The position numbers and the translations under genes are program-made. From contig DAMCAP010000008.1 of assembly GCA_032059445.1 (NCBI GenBank), positions 32,413 through 96,412 on the forward strand: 64,000 nucleotides of DNA, written 5' to 3'. The notes beneath the pieces were generated by a model. It saw only the letters and a list, made by a program, of their open reading frames with translations. It was not told the DNA's origin and searched no databases. This DNA is from DAMCAP01 sp032059445 (GTDB lineage Bacteria; Bacillota; Clostridia; Oscillospirales; Ruminococcaceae). Shown one piece after another: positions 1 through 8,565 of this stretch (position 1 is its first letter; every line of letters begins with the position of its first letter).

Positions 1-947
1 TTAACAGTATCGACGTACTCATCTAAGCGGACGACCTCCTTTACCTTACATGGGTTATCTGTGCCTGCCAGGAGCACGAGATGGCGAAATGCACCGCTTG
101 CAATTAGCTGGTGTGCGGTAGGTCTACGCAGAAGCTCCTCAAGAGATTTACCATGAATGGTCGTAATAATCGGCACACCGCAGTTTAGAGCCCATAAGAT
201 CGCCTCTACGTCCTTTTTACCACCCAGCTCATCACATAGCAGCAATGAAGGCGCTAGAGCACGCACAGCAGTGATAATTCCCTCATCTTTGCGGTAGCCA
301 CAGAGCAACTCACAGTTTATACCCGCTACACCTGCCAATCTTGGAGCAATTTCTCCTCGTTCATCGATCACTGCTACAGCTCTTGGCGTAATCACCTCAC
401 CTGCTGACAGCTGCATCGCCAAATCACAGAGGATCGTTGTTTTGCCGCTACCGGGCACCCCAGCAATCAGCACCCCTTCTAGGCTGTGAGAGAGCAGACT
501 ATATACAATCGGAAGTGATACCCCCACAAAGCCTCTGCTTACTCGGATTACATAAGAGCTTACGGCTCGTACATTTTTGATGTTTCCCTTATCGTCATAC
601 ACCGCTGTGGCTGCAAGCCCCACCCGATGCCCGCCTTTTAGGGAGATAAAGCCTTGATTGATCTCTTCCTGATGGGTATGCACCGCATATCCACACAAAG
701 ACACGTAACTGGCTTCCATCTCGCTTTGAGTAGTGATTGCACAGTGTATATTAGGCTTATTGTGCAGCACTCCGTCAGTCCCCAGAAACATCACCCTGCT
801 GCCAGTAGAGATTGCAATCGGGCTATTATGTCGCAGCCTGATTTCGTGTATATGGTAAGTCATGTGGGCAGGTATCAAAGCAAGCTTGGTTTTAAGGCTT
901 GTGCTTAGTCCATCAATTGCCTCCAGAAACTGAGGGTCACTTAACAT
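1..947 (-). CDS. spoIIIAA: Stage III sporulation protein AA (ATPase), 3' end cut by window
   Basis: The frame opens at ATG 947 behind an AAAGGAAG ribosome binding site and stays open to the window edge (about 315 codons), so only the C-terminus is missing. The translation carries a Walker A loop GVPGSGKTT near residue 150, then AVIDERGEIAP, a Walker-B-like LLLCDELGG and a switch-like TTIHGKS. This is the layout of SpoIIIAA, a secretion-type ATPase of the mother cell. In the family it powers the SpoIIIA-SpoIIQ channel that joins mother cell and forespore after engulfment. The rest of the spoIIIA operon would lie to the left of the window. It is a direct marker of endospore formation. Confidence 0.93.
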   Translation of the reverse strand, partial: MLSDPQFLEAIDGLSTSLKTKLALIPAHMTYHIHEIRLRHNSPIAISTGSRVMFLGTDGVLHNKPNIHCAITTQSEMEASYVSLCGYAVHTHQEEINQGFISLKGGHRVGLAATAVYDDKGNIKNVRAVSSYVIRVSRGFVGVSLPIVYSLLSHSLEGVLIAGVPGSGKTTILCDLAMQLSAGEVITPRAVAVIDERGEIAPRLAGVAGINCELLCGYRKDEGIITAVRALAPSLLLCDELGGKKDVEAILWALNCGVPIITTIHGKSLEELLRRPTAHQLIASGAFRHLVLLAGTDNPCKVKEVVRLDEYVDTV

Positions 948-979
948 CTTCAATCTTCCTTTGCTCTTTGTTATAGTCA

Positions 980-987
980 ATCATATG
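980..987 (-). promoter_or_regulatory. Candidate sigma-E -10 element for spoIIIAA
   Basis: On the minus strand CATATGAT lies about 33 nt before the spoIIIAA start and resembles the sigma-E -10 (CATACAnT). No good -35 is visible. The assignment rests mainly on the known sigma-E control of spoIIIA operons in Bacillus. Confidence 0.3.
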
Positions 988-1011
988 GCTAGTCCCCTAA
1001 AAATAGAACAA

Positions 1012-1052
1012 CAAAAAAACTCCACTTCTAAAATTAGAAGCAGAGTTTTTTA
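1012..1052 (-). terminator. Rho-independent terminator of the M42 peptidase gene
   Basis: An inverted repeat (ACTC/GAGT and CTTCTAA/TTAGAAG with a 2x2 internal loop) is followed on the minus strand by a run of seven T. It lies between the M42 peptidase stop and spoIIIAA. An A/T run on the other side could let it work in both directions. Confidence 0.7.
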
Positions 1053-1094
1053 TTGCATAATTATAGATTTTATACTCTCAAAATTAAAGCGAAG

Positions 1095-2135
1095 TTATTT
1101 GCAATCAAGGTAAAGAGCTATTAGCTTAAGAGTATTGTAGATACCCAGCCAATGCGCCCGCTCCATACCATGGGAGGCATGCACACCAGTGCCGATCAGA
1201 GCACCCTTTACATCGTTGCCGCCCTTCCAGGCTGCACCTACATCAGAGCCATACATTGGGTAGATGTCGACGGCGTAGCTAAGCTTGTTTTCCTTAGCTA
1301 GGCCAACAAGGCGACTTACCATCTCATAGTCATAAGGGCCGCCGGAATCCTTAGCACAGATCGATACATCATACTCAGTACAAGTAAGGTCCAGACCGAT
1401 ACAACCCATATCTACCGCCAGTACCTCGCTGATATCAGCAGGCAGATACGATGCTCCATGCCCTACCTCTTCATAGATAGTTACCAGCATCTTGGTGTTA
1501 TATTGTGGCTTAAGACCATGATCCTTCATAGCTTTAAGGGTAGTCAGGAAGCACGCTACACTAGCCTTGTCATCGATAAATCTTGACTTTAAGAAGCCAG
1601 AGGAGGTTACGACAGTCTTTGGATCGATAAAGATAAAATCTCCCGCAGCGATTCCCAGTAGATCTACATCTTCTTTAGAGCGAAGCACCTCGTCTATACG
1701 GATATACATGGTATCTTCTTTACGCACACTGGTATGCGCTTCTGGGTGGACGTGCCCCGCAGGGCTTTTGCTTAAGAAGGTACCGGTGTAAATCTTGCCT
1801 TCGCGGGTGCGGATCTTACAGTACTCTCCATCTAAAGTAGGTAGGATTGGCCCACCCAGCTTAACAAACTCGATGTTTCCTTTATCATCGATAGATCTCA
1901 CCATGGCGCCAAGGGTATCAACATGGGCTGAGAGAGCCACCGTCTTAGAAGTATCATGCCCAGACACAAGTACGATACCGCAGCCTTTGTTGGTACGCTC
2001 AAAGTCGTAACCAAGCTCTCTTACCTTTGCTTCAACATAATCAATTACCTCGATACAGTAGCCGCTGGGGCTGTCAATCGCCAAAATCGCCTGTACGGTG
2101 GTAAAGAAATAATCCCGATAGTTCTGGTAGTCCAT
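1095..2135 (-). CDS. M42 family metallopeptidase (glutamyl aminopeptidase/endoglucanase-like)
   Basis: The product is 346 residues, the usual size for M42 co-catalytic metal aminopeptidases. The metal and catalytic residues are all in place: His71 and Asp73 (SAHVDT), bridging Asp189 (RFIDDKAS), the Glu222-Glu223 pair (YEEVGHG), Asp242 (AVDMG) and His322 (ASHGMER). Family members form cytoplasmic tetrahedral dodecamers that trim peptides from the N-terminus. The start is an ATG behind AAGGAGAAGAATT. The gene follows gatB by 76 nt on the same strand and has its own terminator, so it may be the last gene of the ligA-gat transcript. Exact substrate preference cannot be read from sequence. Confidence 0.9.
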   Translation of the reverse strand: MDYQNYRDYFFTTVQAILAIDSPSGYCIEVIDYVEAKVRELGYDFERTNKGCGIVLVSGHDTSKTVALSAHVDTLGAMVRSIDDKGNIEFVKLGGPILPTLDGEYCKIRTREGKIYTGTFLSKSPAGHVHPEAHTSVRKEDTMYIRIDEVLRSKEDVDLLGIAAGDFIFIDPKTVVTSSGFLKSRFIDDKASVACFLTTLKAMKDHGLKPQYNTKMLVTIYEEVGHGASYLPADISEVLAVDMGCIGLDLTCTEYDVSICAKDSGGPYDYEMVSRLVGLAKENKLSYAVDIYPMYGSDVGAAWKGGNDVKGALIGTGVHASHGMERAHWLGIYNTLKLIALYLDCK

Positions 2136-2211
2136 AATTCTTCTCCTTATCCGATTTTATTTGATCAAATGGAAAAGTGCTGCTAGGCTCTGGCAGATAG
2201 GCAAAACTGCA

Positions 2212-3651
2212 CTAGCTCTTTGATATCGCCTCTAGCACCATGTCCTTGAGCAGCTCGGGGTTACCCTTGCCTTTAGACGCTCTCATACACTGGCCTACCA
2301 AGAAGCCAATTACATTGGTCTTGCCATTTTTATAATCCTCGATTGCCTTGGGGTTTGCCTCCAATACAGAGGTAACAATGGCAACCAGAGCGGAGGTGTC
2401 GCTAATCTGGGCTAGTCCCTTTGCTTCTACCACCTCATCAGGCTGGGCATCGGTAAACATAATCTCTTCAATGACGGTCTTACCCGCTGTATTAGAGATT
2501 TTACCACTGTCGATCAATTGCACCATCTTAGAGAGTTTATCGGGGGTTAGGCGGGTTTCTTCAAGACTTGTGTTTCTCTCTACACAAAGACGTACTACAT
2601 CACCATTGAGCCAGTTTGCTACTGCCTTGGCAGATGCCCCCAGTGCCACTGCTTCCTCAAAGAGGGTGCAACGAGATTTATTTTCTACCATCAGATACGC
2701 ATCTGCGTAGCTAAGCTCGTAGCTTTCCATCAATCTTTTAAGCTTGGCATTTGGCAGCTCGGGCAGTTGGTCTTTAAGCGCCTGTACATGCTCCTCGCTG
2801 ACAACCAATGTCAAAAGATCGGGCTCGGGGAAGTATCTATAATCCTGTGCATCTTCCTTGCTGCGTAGGATAAAGTTGACGCCCTTTAGGTTATCCCAGC
2901 GTCGGGTTTCCTGATAGATTTCTCCGCCATTATTTAAGACTTCGATCTGCCGCGCTGACTCATACTCGATGGCACGCACCGCAGCGGAGAAGCTGTTAAC
3001 ATTTTTCATCTCTACCCTTGTACCAAATTCCTTGGCACCCTCGGGCCGCACCGAAACGTTGATATCACAGCGGATTGACCCCTCCTGCATCTTGCAGTCA
3101 GAGATATCAAGGCACTGTAAAATCGACTTGATAGACTCAAGGTACGCCTTTGCCTCAGCAGAGCTGCGCATATCGGGCTCCGACACAATCTCAATCAGAG
3201 GCACGCTGCAACGATTAAAGTCAACCAAAGAGCCTGCGAAGCTGTCATCGTGGATCAGCTTACCTGCATCCTCCTCGATGTGGATACGGGTAACCCCAAC
3301 GCGCTTAATCTTACCCGACTCATCGAGTATTACATCTAGGTAACCATCGGAGCACAAAGGTATATCAAACTGAGAAACCTGATAAGCCTTTGGCAGGTCG
3401 GGGTAGAAATAATGCTTACGATCCTGCTTGCTTACATTGCTGATGCTGCAATTAAGAGCATGGCCCATCATAATTGCATAATCAACCGCCTTTTTATTGA
3501 GGGTGGGCAGAGTTCCTGGTAAGCCTGCGCATACAGGGCAGCAGTTGGAGTTGACTTCGCTGCCAAATGCATTTTTACAACCGCAGTACATTTTGCTGGC
3601 GGTGTTTAGTTCGGCGTGAACCTCTAGACCAATTACAACTTCATAGTTCAT
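2212..3651 (-). CDS. gatB: Asp-tRNA(Asn)/Glu-tRNA(Gln) amidotransferase subunit B
   Basis: GatB recognises mischarged Glu-tRNA(Gln) or Asp-tRNA(Asn), phosphorylates the acyl group and accepts ammonia from GatA. The N-terminal signature YEVVIGLEVHAEL and the zinc-site cysteines (YCGC near residue 20, NCCPVC near residue 37) are visible. The DYRYFPEPDL motif lies mid-protein, and the helical plus YqeY-like tail (GFLVGQCMRASKGKGNPE) ends the chain. An ATG three codons upstream (3660) is possible, but spacing from AAAGGTG favours 3651. It follows gatA by a few bases, as usual in gatCAB operons. Confidence 0.97.
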   Translation of the reverse strand: MNYEVVIGLEVHAELNTASKMYCGCKNAFGSEVNSNCCPVCAGLPGTLPTLNKKAVDYAIMMGHALNCSISNVSKQDRKHYFYPDLPKAYQVSQFDIPLCSDGYLDVILDESGKIKRVGVTRIHIEEDAGKLIHDDSFAGSLVDFNRCSVPLIEIVSEPDMRSSAEAKAYLESIKSILQCLDISDCKMQEGSIRCDINVSVRPEGAKEFGTRVEMKNVNSFSAAVRAIEYESARQIEVLNNGGEIYQETRRWDNLKGVNFILRSKEDAQDYRYFPEPDLLTLVVSEEHVQALKDQLPELPNAKLKRLMESYELSYADAYLMVENKSRCTLFEEAVALGASAKAVANWLNGDVVRLCVERNTSLEETRLTPDKLSKMVQLIDSGKISNTAGKTVIEEIMFTDAQPDEVVEAKGLAQISDTSALVAIVTSVLEANPKAIEDYKNGKTNVIGFLVGQCMRASKGKGNPELLKDMVLEAISKS

Positions 3652-3666
3652 TTCATTCACACCTTT

Positions 3667-5141
3667 CTATATTTCTGACACTACGTTAAATCCGCCATAG
3701 AGGCTCTCGTAGTGATCGGCAACGTTAAATAAGCGAGGCTCGGAGAATTTTGGCCCAATAAACTGCAAGCCAATCGGCAAGCCGTCAGCACCGTAACCAC
3801 AAGGTACCGAGATCGCTGGTAACCCGGCGATGTTGACATTGATGGTGCAGATATCTGCCGCATACATCTTGAGAGGGTCACCGATATTCTCTCCAAGCTT
3901 AAAGGCAGTAAAAGGAGAGGTGGGAGTGGCCAGCACATCACAATCCGCAAAAGCAGCAGCAAACTCCGCTGAAATCTGCCTTTGGAGCAGCTTTGCCCTG
4001 TTATAGTAAGCATCAAAGAAGCCGGAGCTCAGCACATAGGTGCCAAGCATAATCCTACGCTTGACCTCATCACCAAAGCCCTCACTCCTTGAGCGCTCAT
4101 AGAGATCATTCAGTGAATCAAACTCCTTGGCACGATAGCCATATTTAATGCCGTCAAACTTGGCCAGATTAGAAGAAGCCTCGGCACAAGCGATAATATA
4201 ATAAGCTGCCAGCGCATAGCCGGTGCTTGGAAGCGATACTGGCTTAATGACAGCACCCTCAAGCTCTAGGCACTTGACTGCAGCCATGACCTTTTGCTTG
4301 ACTTCGTCGGTTACACCCTCGCCGAAATACTCACTGGGGATGCCGATGCGCAAGCCCTTTACCCCTTTGCCCATAGTTGCGGTAAAATCGTCGCAGTTTA
4401 AGCGCACCGAGGTAGCGTCCATTTCATCCTTACCGCTGATCACATCATAGAGTAGGGCTGCATCTTTTACAGTCCTAGCCATAGGCCCGATCTGATCAAG
4501 AGAGGAGGCAAATGCAACCACACCATAGCGAGATACCGAGCCGTATGTAGGCTTAAGCCCTACAATACCGCAGCAGGCAGCGGGCTGACGGATAGAGCCG
4601 CCTGTATCGGAGCCCAGGGTAAAGATCGCTGAGCCTGCCGCCACCGAAGCAGCAGAACCACCGGAAGAACCACCGGGTACACGCTCAAGGTCGCGGGGGT
4701 TACGGGTCGACTTAAAGGCAGAGGTTTCACAGGATGAGCCCATTGCAAACTCGTCCATATTAAGCTTGCCAGCGATAATACCGCCGCCTGCTTTGATCTT
4801 GCTGACCACAGTTGCATCATAAGGTGACACAAAGTTCTCCAGCATTTTGGAGGCACAGGTGGTCTTTACTCCATTGGTACAGATATTATCTTTTAGCGAC
4901 ACAGGGATGCCTGCGATCTTTGGCAGCACTTCGCCCTTTGCCCGCCGAGCATCCACCTCTGCGGCAGCTGACAGTGCTGAGTCACTGCAGACGGTCAGGT
5001 AAGCCCCTACCTTATCATCGCTTGCTTTAATCCTCGCCAGTAGAGAATCCNNNNNNNNNNATCCACCAGCTCAACCGAGCTGCATTCCTTTGCAGCGAGC
5101 ATATCCGCCAGCTCAGTGGCTGACTTTTTATATAATTCCAT
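3667..5141 (-). CDS. gatA: Asp-tRNA(Asn)/Glu-tRNA(Gln) amidotransferase subunit A (amidase)
   Basis: GatA releases ammonia from glutamine for transamidation. The amidase signature is complete: catalytic Lys in GIPVSLKDN, and the Gly/Ser-rich stretch GGSSGGSAASVAAG with the cis-Ser and nucleophilic Ser. The ATG at 5141 follows AGGAGGAAAGAAAC. A 10-N gap (5051-5060) interrupts codon 28 onward. As written the frame breaks, but both flanks carry ATCC, and merging them gives a continuous ELVDSLLARIKA, which fits the family at this point. The gene is therefore almost certainly intact and the gap an artefact. It sits between gatC and gatB in one operon. Confidence 0.95.
5051..5060. other. Assembly gap (10 N) inside gatA
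   Basis: Placeholder gap. The flanks share ATCC, and overlapping them restores the gatA frame. Confidence 0.9.
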
Positions 5142-5156
5142 GTTTCTTTCCTCCTC

Positions 5157-5426
5157 TTACTCTACTACCTTTGGTACAACGATACAGCCTGCTTGAGTTT
5201 GAGGAGCATTTTTTAGGATATCCTCTCGCTTAAGAGAGGGCTTAATTACATCCTCACGAAGCTCCATAGGGTTATTGGCATCTAGACCCGAAGCTTCGCC
5301 GCTGATATCAGGCAGATCAGCCACCATATTAATAATGGCTTCCATCTCCTTTTCATACTTCACGACTTCGTCTTCTGATAGCTTCAGTCGTGACAACTTT
5401 GCCAAGCGAAGAACATCAACCTTCAT
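5157..5426 (-). CDS. gatC: Asp-tRNA(Asn)/Glu-tRNA(Gln) amidotransferase subunit C
   Basis: This small subunit wraps around the GatA-GatB interface and stabilises the complex. It is about 89 residues with the typical start LAKLSRLKLSEDEV, a central NMVADLPDISG and the C-terminal hallmark DVIKPSLKREDILKNAP. An in-frame ATG at 5435 is possible, but AAGGAT is better spaced for 5426. It starts immediately after ligA and 15 nt before gatA, so ligA-gatC-gatA-gatB reads as one operon. Confidence 0.95.
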   Translation of the reverse strand: MKVDVLRLAKLSRLKLSEDEVVKYEKEMEAIINMVADLPDISGEASGLDANNPMELREDVIKPSLKREDILKNAPQTQAGCIVVPKVVE

Positions 5427-5437
5427 ATTTATCATCC

Positions 5438-7438
5438 TTATCTATTAGATTTTTGACTATCAATCATCTGCAGGAGCTCCTGCTCAGTGATAATGGGTAC
5501 ACCAAGGCTTTGTGCTTTGGTCAGCTTACTGCCTGCCTCTTCACCTGCTAAAAGATGGCTGGTCTTTTTTGATACGCTAGAAGAGACTTTACCGCCTTGC
5601 GCGACGATCATTTCGCTAGCTTGCTCTCTTGTAAGGCTAGGCAAAGTGCCTGTCAGCACAAAGGTGAGGCCTGCAAATAGCTCAGATGCAGCTTGCTGCT
5701 TTGCACTTGTCATATTGACGCCTGCTTCTTTCAAAGCGTTTAGTTGCTGCCTGTTTTTATCATTTCGAAAGAACTCATAGACGTTATTTGCCATGATCTG
5801 CCCAAATCCTTCAATTTGAGAAATTTGATCTGCTTCGGCTACCATTAAGGCATCCATACTGCCGAAGCGCTGTGCCAATAGCCCCGAGGCGGTTTTGCCG
5901 ATATTGGGGATCCCCAGAGCAAAAATAACTTTTGCTAGATCATTTTCTTTAGATTTCTCAATGGCGTTGATCAGATTTTGTGCTGATTTCTCTCCCATTC
6001 GCTCCAAGCCAGAGATCTGCTCTGATTTTAGCTGATAGAGATCTGCAGGTGAAGCAACTAGCCCCTGCTCAGTCAAAAGCTCTACAACCGCTACCCCAAG
6101 CCCCTGTATATCCATAGCATCTCTTGATGCAAAGTGAATGAGATGCCGCATCATAGTAGCAGGGCAGGCGACATTTTGGCATTTTACCACTGCATCCCCT
6201 TGATCTCTCACAGCTGGTTGCCCACAGGCGGGGCAGGTCATGGGGATTTGATACACAGCAGCATCAGGATTGTGATAGCTTACGGATACTACCTCGGGGA
6301 TAATATCTCCAGCTTTACGCACGATAATTTGATCGCCGATAGCCAGTTGCTTTTCATTAATAAAATCTTGATTATGAAGCACCGCACGGCTTACAGTGGT
6401 ACCTGCAAGAGTAATCGGTTCAAATATAGCCGTAGGGGTCAATGCCCCAGTCCTACCTACATTGATCTCAATATCAAGTAGGGTTGTTTCTTTTTCTTCG
6501 GGCGGGTATTTATACGCAACCGCCCAACGGGGGAATTTTGAGGTCGCACCAAGGGTTTCTCTTTGTGTAAAGCTATCTACCTTTACAACAGCTCCGTCAA
6601 TATCAAAGGAATATTTGCCTCGATTTTCTCCGATCAAAGCAATCTCCGCTTGTATTTCCTCTAGCTTGGTAAACACATTAAAACTAGGCGAAACCTTAAA
6701 TCCCCATTCTTTGAGCTGCTCTAAGGAAGCATAATGCCCGAGAAGCTCTTTACCTTGTATCTGTTGTATATTAAAAACAAAGATATCCAGACCACGCTTC
6801 GCAGTAATCTTTGGGTTCTTTTGACGCAAGGACCCTGCCGCTGCATTGCGAGGGTTTTTAAAGAGCTTTTCATCGTTTAGCTCTTGCTCCTTGATCACAC
6901 GCTCAAAGCTCTCGATGGGCATATAGACTTCTCCACGCACCTCAAGGTAAGGAATCTTTTCCTTAAGCGTTTTGGGGATCGAAGGGATTGTCCGCAAATT
7001 CTCGGTTACATCTTCACCAACAAAGCCATCCCCTCTGGTGGAGCCTCTGGTAAACTTCCCATCCGTATACTCCAAAGAAACAGACAGACCATCAATCTTA
7101 GGCTCAACCACAAATACGGGATCAGTGACCTTTTCCTTTACCCTGGTGTAGAAGGCTTCAACCTCCTCAGGAGAAAAAACATCCTGCAAGGAGCCCATTT
7201 GCACCAGATGGGTAACAGGTGCAAAGGTATTGTTGATTGCTCCCCCTACCACCTTTGTGGGCGAGTCTTGAGCAGCCAGCTCCGGAAATGTTGCTTCAAG
7301 CTCTTTTAGCTCCCGCATCAGGCTGTCATACTCAAAATCTTCTACCGTAGGGTTGTCGAGCACATAATAATTGTAATTATGCTCTCGTATTTGTTCTGTA
7401 AGTGTAGCTATTCTATCTTTTGCCTTTATAATATCCAT
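5438..7438 (-). CDS. ligA: NAD-dependent DNA ligase LigA
   Basis: LigA seals nicks in replication and repair using NAD+. All domains are present in order. The Ia domain (HNYNYYVLDNPT) and the adenylation domain with nucleophile Lys114 in VEPKIDG come first. The OB fold, a four-Cys zinc finger (CPACGQP and KCQNVACPA) and helix-hairpin-helix repeats follow, and the C-terminus is a BRCT domain (FVLTGTLPSLTREQASEMI). Starting at ATG 7438 gives 666 residues. An upstream start at 7477 would add 13 residues rich in Arg/Lys that the family lacks. It is the first gene of the gatCAB operon, a frequent arrangement in Clostridia. Confidence 0.97.
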   Translation of the reverse strand: MDIIKAKDRIATLTEQIREHNYNYYVLDNPTVEDFEYDSLMRELKELEATFPELAAQDSPTKVVGGAINNTFAPVTHLVQMGSLQDVFSPEEVEAFYTRVKEKVTDPVFVVEPKIDGLSVSLEYTDGKFTRGSTRGDGFVGEDVTENLRTIPSIPKTLKEKIPYLEVRGEVYMPIESFERVIKEQELNDEKLFKNPRNAAAGSLRQKNPKITAKRGLDIFVFNIQQIQGKELLGHYASLEQLKEWGFKVSPSFNVFTKLEEIQAEIALIGENRGKYSFDIDGAVVKVDSFTQRETLGATSKFPRWAVAYKYPPEEKETTLLDIEINVGRTGALTPTAIFEPITLAGTTVSRAVLHNQDFINEKQLAIGDQIIVRKAGDIIPEVVSVSYHNPDAAVYQIPMTCPACGQPAVRDQGDAVVKCQNVACPATMMRHLIHFASRDAMDIQGLGVAVVELLTEQGLVASPADLYQLKSEQISGLERMGEKSAQNLINAIEKSKENDLAKVIFALGIPNIGKTASGLLAQRFGSMDALMVAEADQISQIEGFGQIMANNVYEFFRNDKNRQQLNALKEAGVNMTSAKQQAASELFAGLTFVLTGTLPSLTREQASEMIVAQGGKVSSSVSKKTSHLLAGEEAGSKLTKAQSLGVPIITEQELLQMIDSQKSNR

Positions 7439-7630
7439 ACGATCTTCATCCTGCCTTCCTCTGCCCTTTACCATCATCTTTCACAGACAGTTTATATAGT
7501 TATTATGCAAAAGATCTGCTTGATACATGCAAGTATCCAGCAGCAACTCAGTTATTATTCTCCATCTACCGCTAAATACCTTATACACAAAGGTCTATTT
7601 GCTATAAACGTGTAGATCGGCTATGGGCAA

Positions 7631-7686
7631 TTATACCATAAGCATTGCCTATGGTATAATAATCGCTTAGCGATTATTATACCATA
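7631..7686. repeat. Perfect 17-bp palindrome plus a third arm copy
   Basis: Bases 7650-7666 and 7670-7686 are perfect inverted complements around a 3-nt loop. A third copy of the arm tip, TTATACCATA, lies at 7631-7640 and could pair instead with 7650-7659. Each arm contains TATGGTATAAT, which reads as an extended -10 promoter element. No T-run follows on either side. It lies between the yunB stop and ligA. Confidence 0.8.
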
Positions 7687-7707
7687 ATTATCACAAATCG
7701 CAAACAC

Positions 7708-8448
7708 TTATTGCCTCAATTCCGCGCCAAAGTCGTTGATAATGCCCGGGTCAAAGGTTTCACCAGTAATAACTTTGGTAAAGGCTTCAGGCACTACTCC
7801 GACTATGACTGTCTCTGCTATACAAAAATCTGCCGTTACCTCTGTCGTGCTGGTATACCCTGGCGTAATCGCCATGACAGAGGTTGTAATCTCGATATTG
7901 AGCCTATGTATCGTTTGGTTGATGCCTGCCGACAGAAACTCATTGCTAAATCTGGTCTGCACAAAGCTTGATGGGATTACATCAAAGGCAATTTTAGGCC
8001 CTCTGCCCGAAAAGAACTGTACACCCAGCAGGTTGCCTAGCGGGATGTTGATTGTCTGAGTCTTTAGGGTGGAGAGATCCTCTGAAATTGCAGTTGTAAT
8101 ATCGGCTTTGAGCTTGTTGATCGATACCATGTCGGTTTGCAACGATGAAACTACACCGTTATCCCCTACGGTTATTTTTACAATATCTGATGAGGTGATA
8201 TGCTCCTGCTCGATAACTTCTAGAATAGAGTTATTAATATACCTCACTACCAGCAGCCGTGCTTGGTAAGATGCCACTGATTTGATAATGGGGCGAATCT
8301 TTGCATCTATATAAAATATCATTGCAAAGCTCATCAATAAGCTCACCAACGGCAAAATGGTAGCCATAAAGCTCTTTCTTTTGGATTTTGGGCGACTCCT
8401 CGGCAAATATCTCACCCCTTTCGTAGTACAGTATATGTAAAATTTCAA
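7708..8448 (-). CDS. yunB: Sporulation protein YunB
   Basis: This is a membrane-anchored sporulation protein of about 246 residues. A basic N-terminus is followed by one transmembrane helix near residues 30-48 and an extracytoplasmic domain with the family pattern PLGNLLGVQFFSGRGPKI, VPSSFVQTRFSNEFLSAGINQT and a late VPEAFTKV. In Bacillus, yunB is a sigma-E gene needed for efficient spore formation, with unknown biochemistry. The start is probably TTG 8448, placed 8 nt after GGAG. It is divergent from glpK across about 115 bp. Confidence 0.9.
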   Translation of the reverse strand: MKFYIYCTTKGVRYLPRSRPKSKRKSFMATILPLVSLLMSFAMIFYIDAKIRPIIKSVASYQARLLVVRYINNSILEVIEQEHITSSDIVKITVGDNGVVSSLQTDMVSINKLKADITTAISEDLSTLKTQTINIPLGNLLGVQFFSGRGPKIAFDVIPSSFVQTRFSNEFLSAGINQTIHRLNIEITTSVMAITPGYTSTTEVTADFCIAETVIVGVVPEAFTKVITGETFDPGIINDFGAELRQ

Positions 8449-8505
8449 ATTATTTCTCCAAACTTCTATCTTTGGGGTAAAATCCTATAAAATCTGTATA
8501 CAATG

Positions 8506-8534
8506 ATGACGAAACTACCTCGATGTATTATAAT
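8506..8534 (+). promoter_or_regulatory. Sigma-A promoter for glpK
   Basis: ATGACG (4 of 6 to TTGACA) is separated by 17 nt from a perfect TATAAT at 8529-8534, about 30 nt before the glpK start, which has an AGGAGG binding site. Confidence 0.6.
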
Positions 8535-8565
8535 ATAAGCAGTTTGATAGGCACAGGAGGAAGTT

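Noticed and set aside
3012..3194. Antisense open frames inside gatB, gatA, clpC and other minus-strand genes
   Set aside because: They have no binding sites or recognisable domains and follow from the codon use of the real genes.
7650..7686. Palindrome as a normal Rho-independent terminator of yunB
   Set aside because: The stem is AT-rich and no T-run follows on the minus strand.
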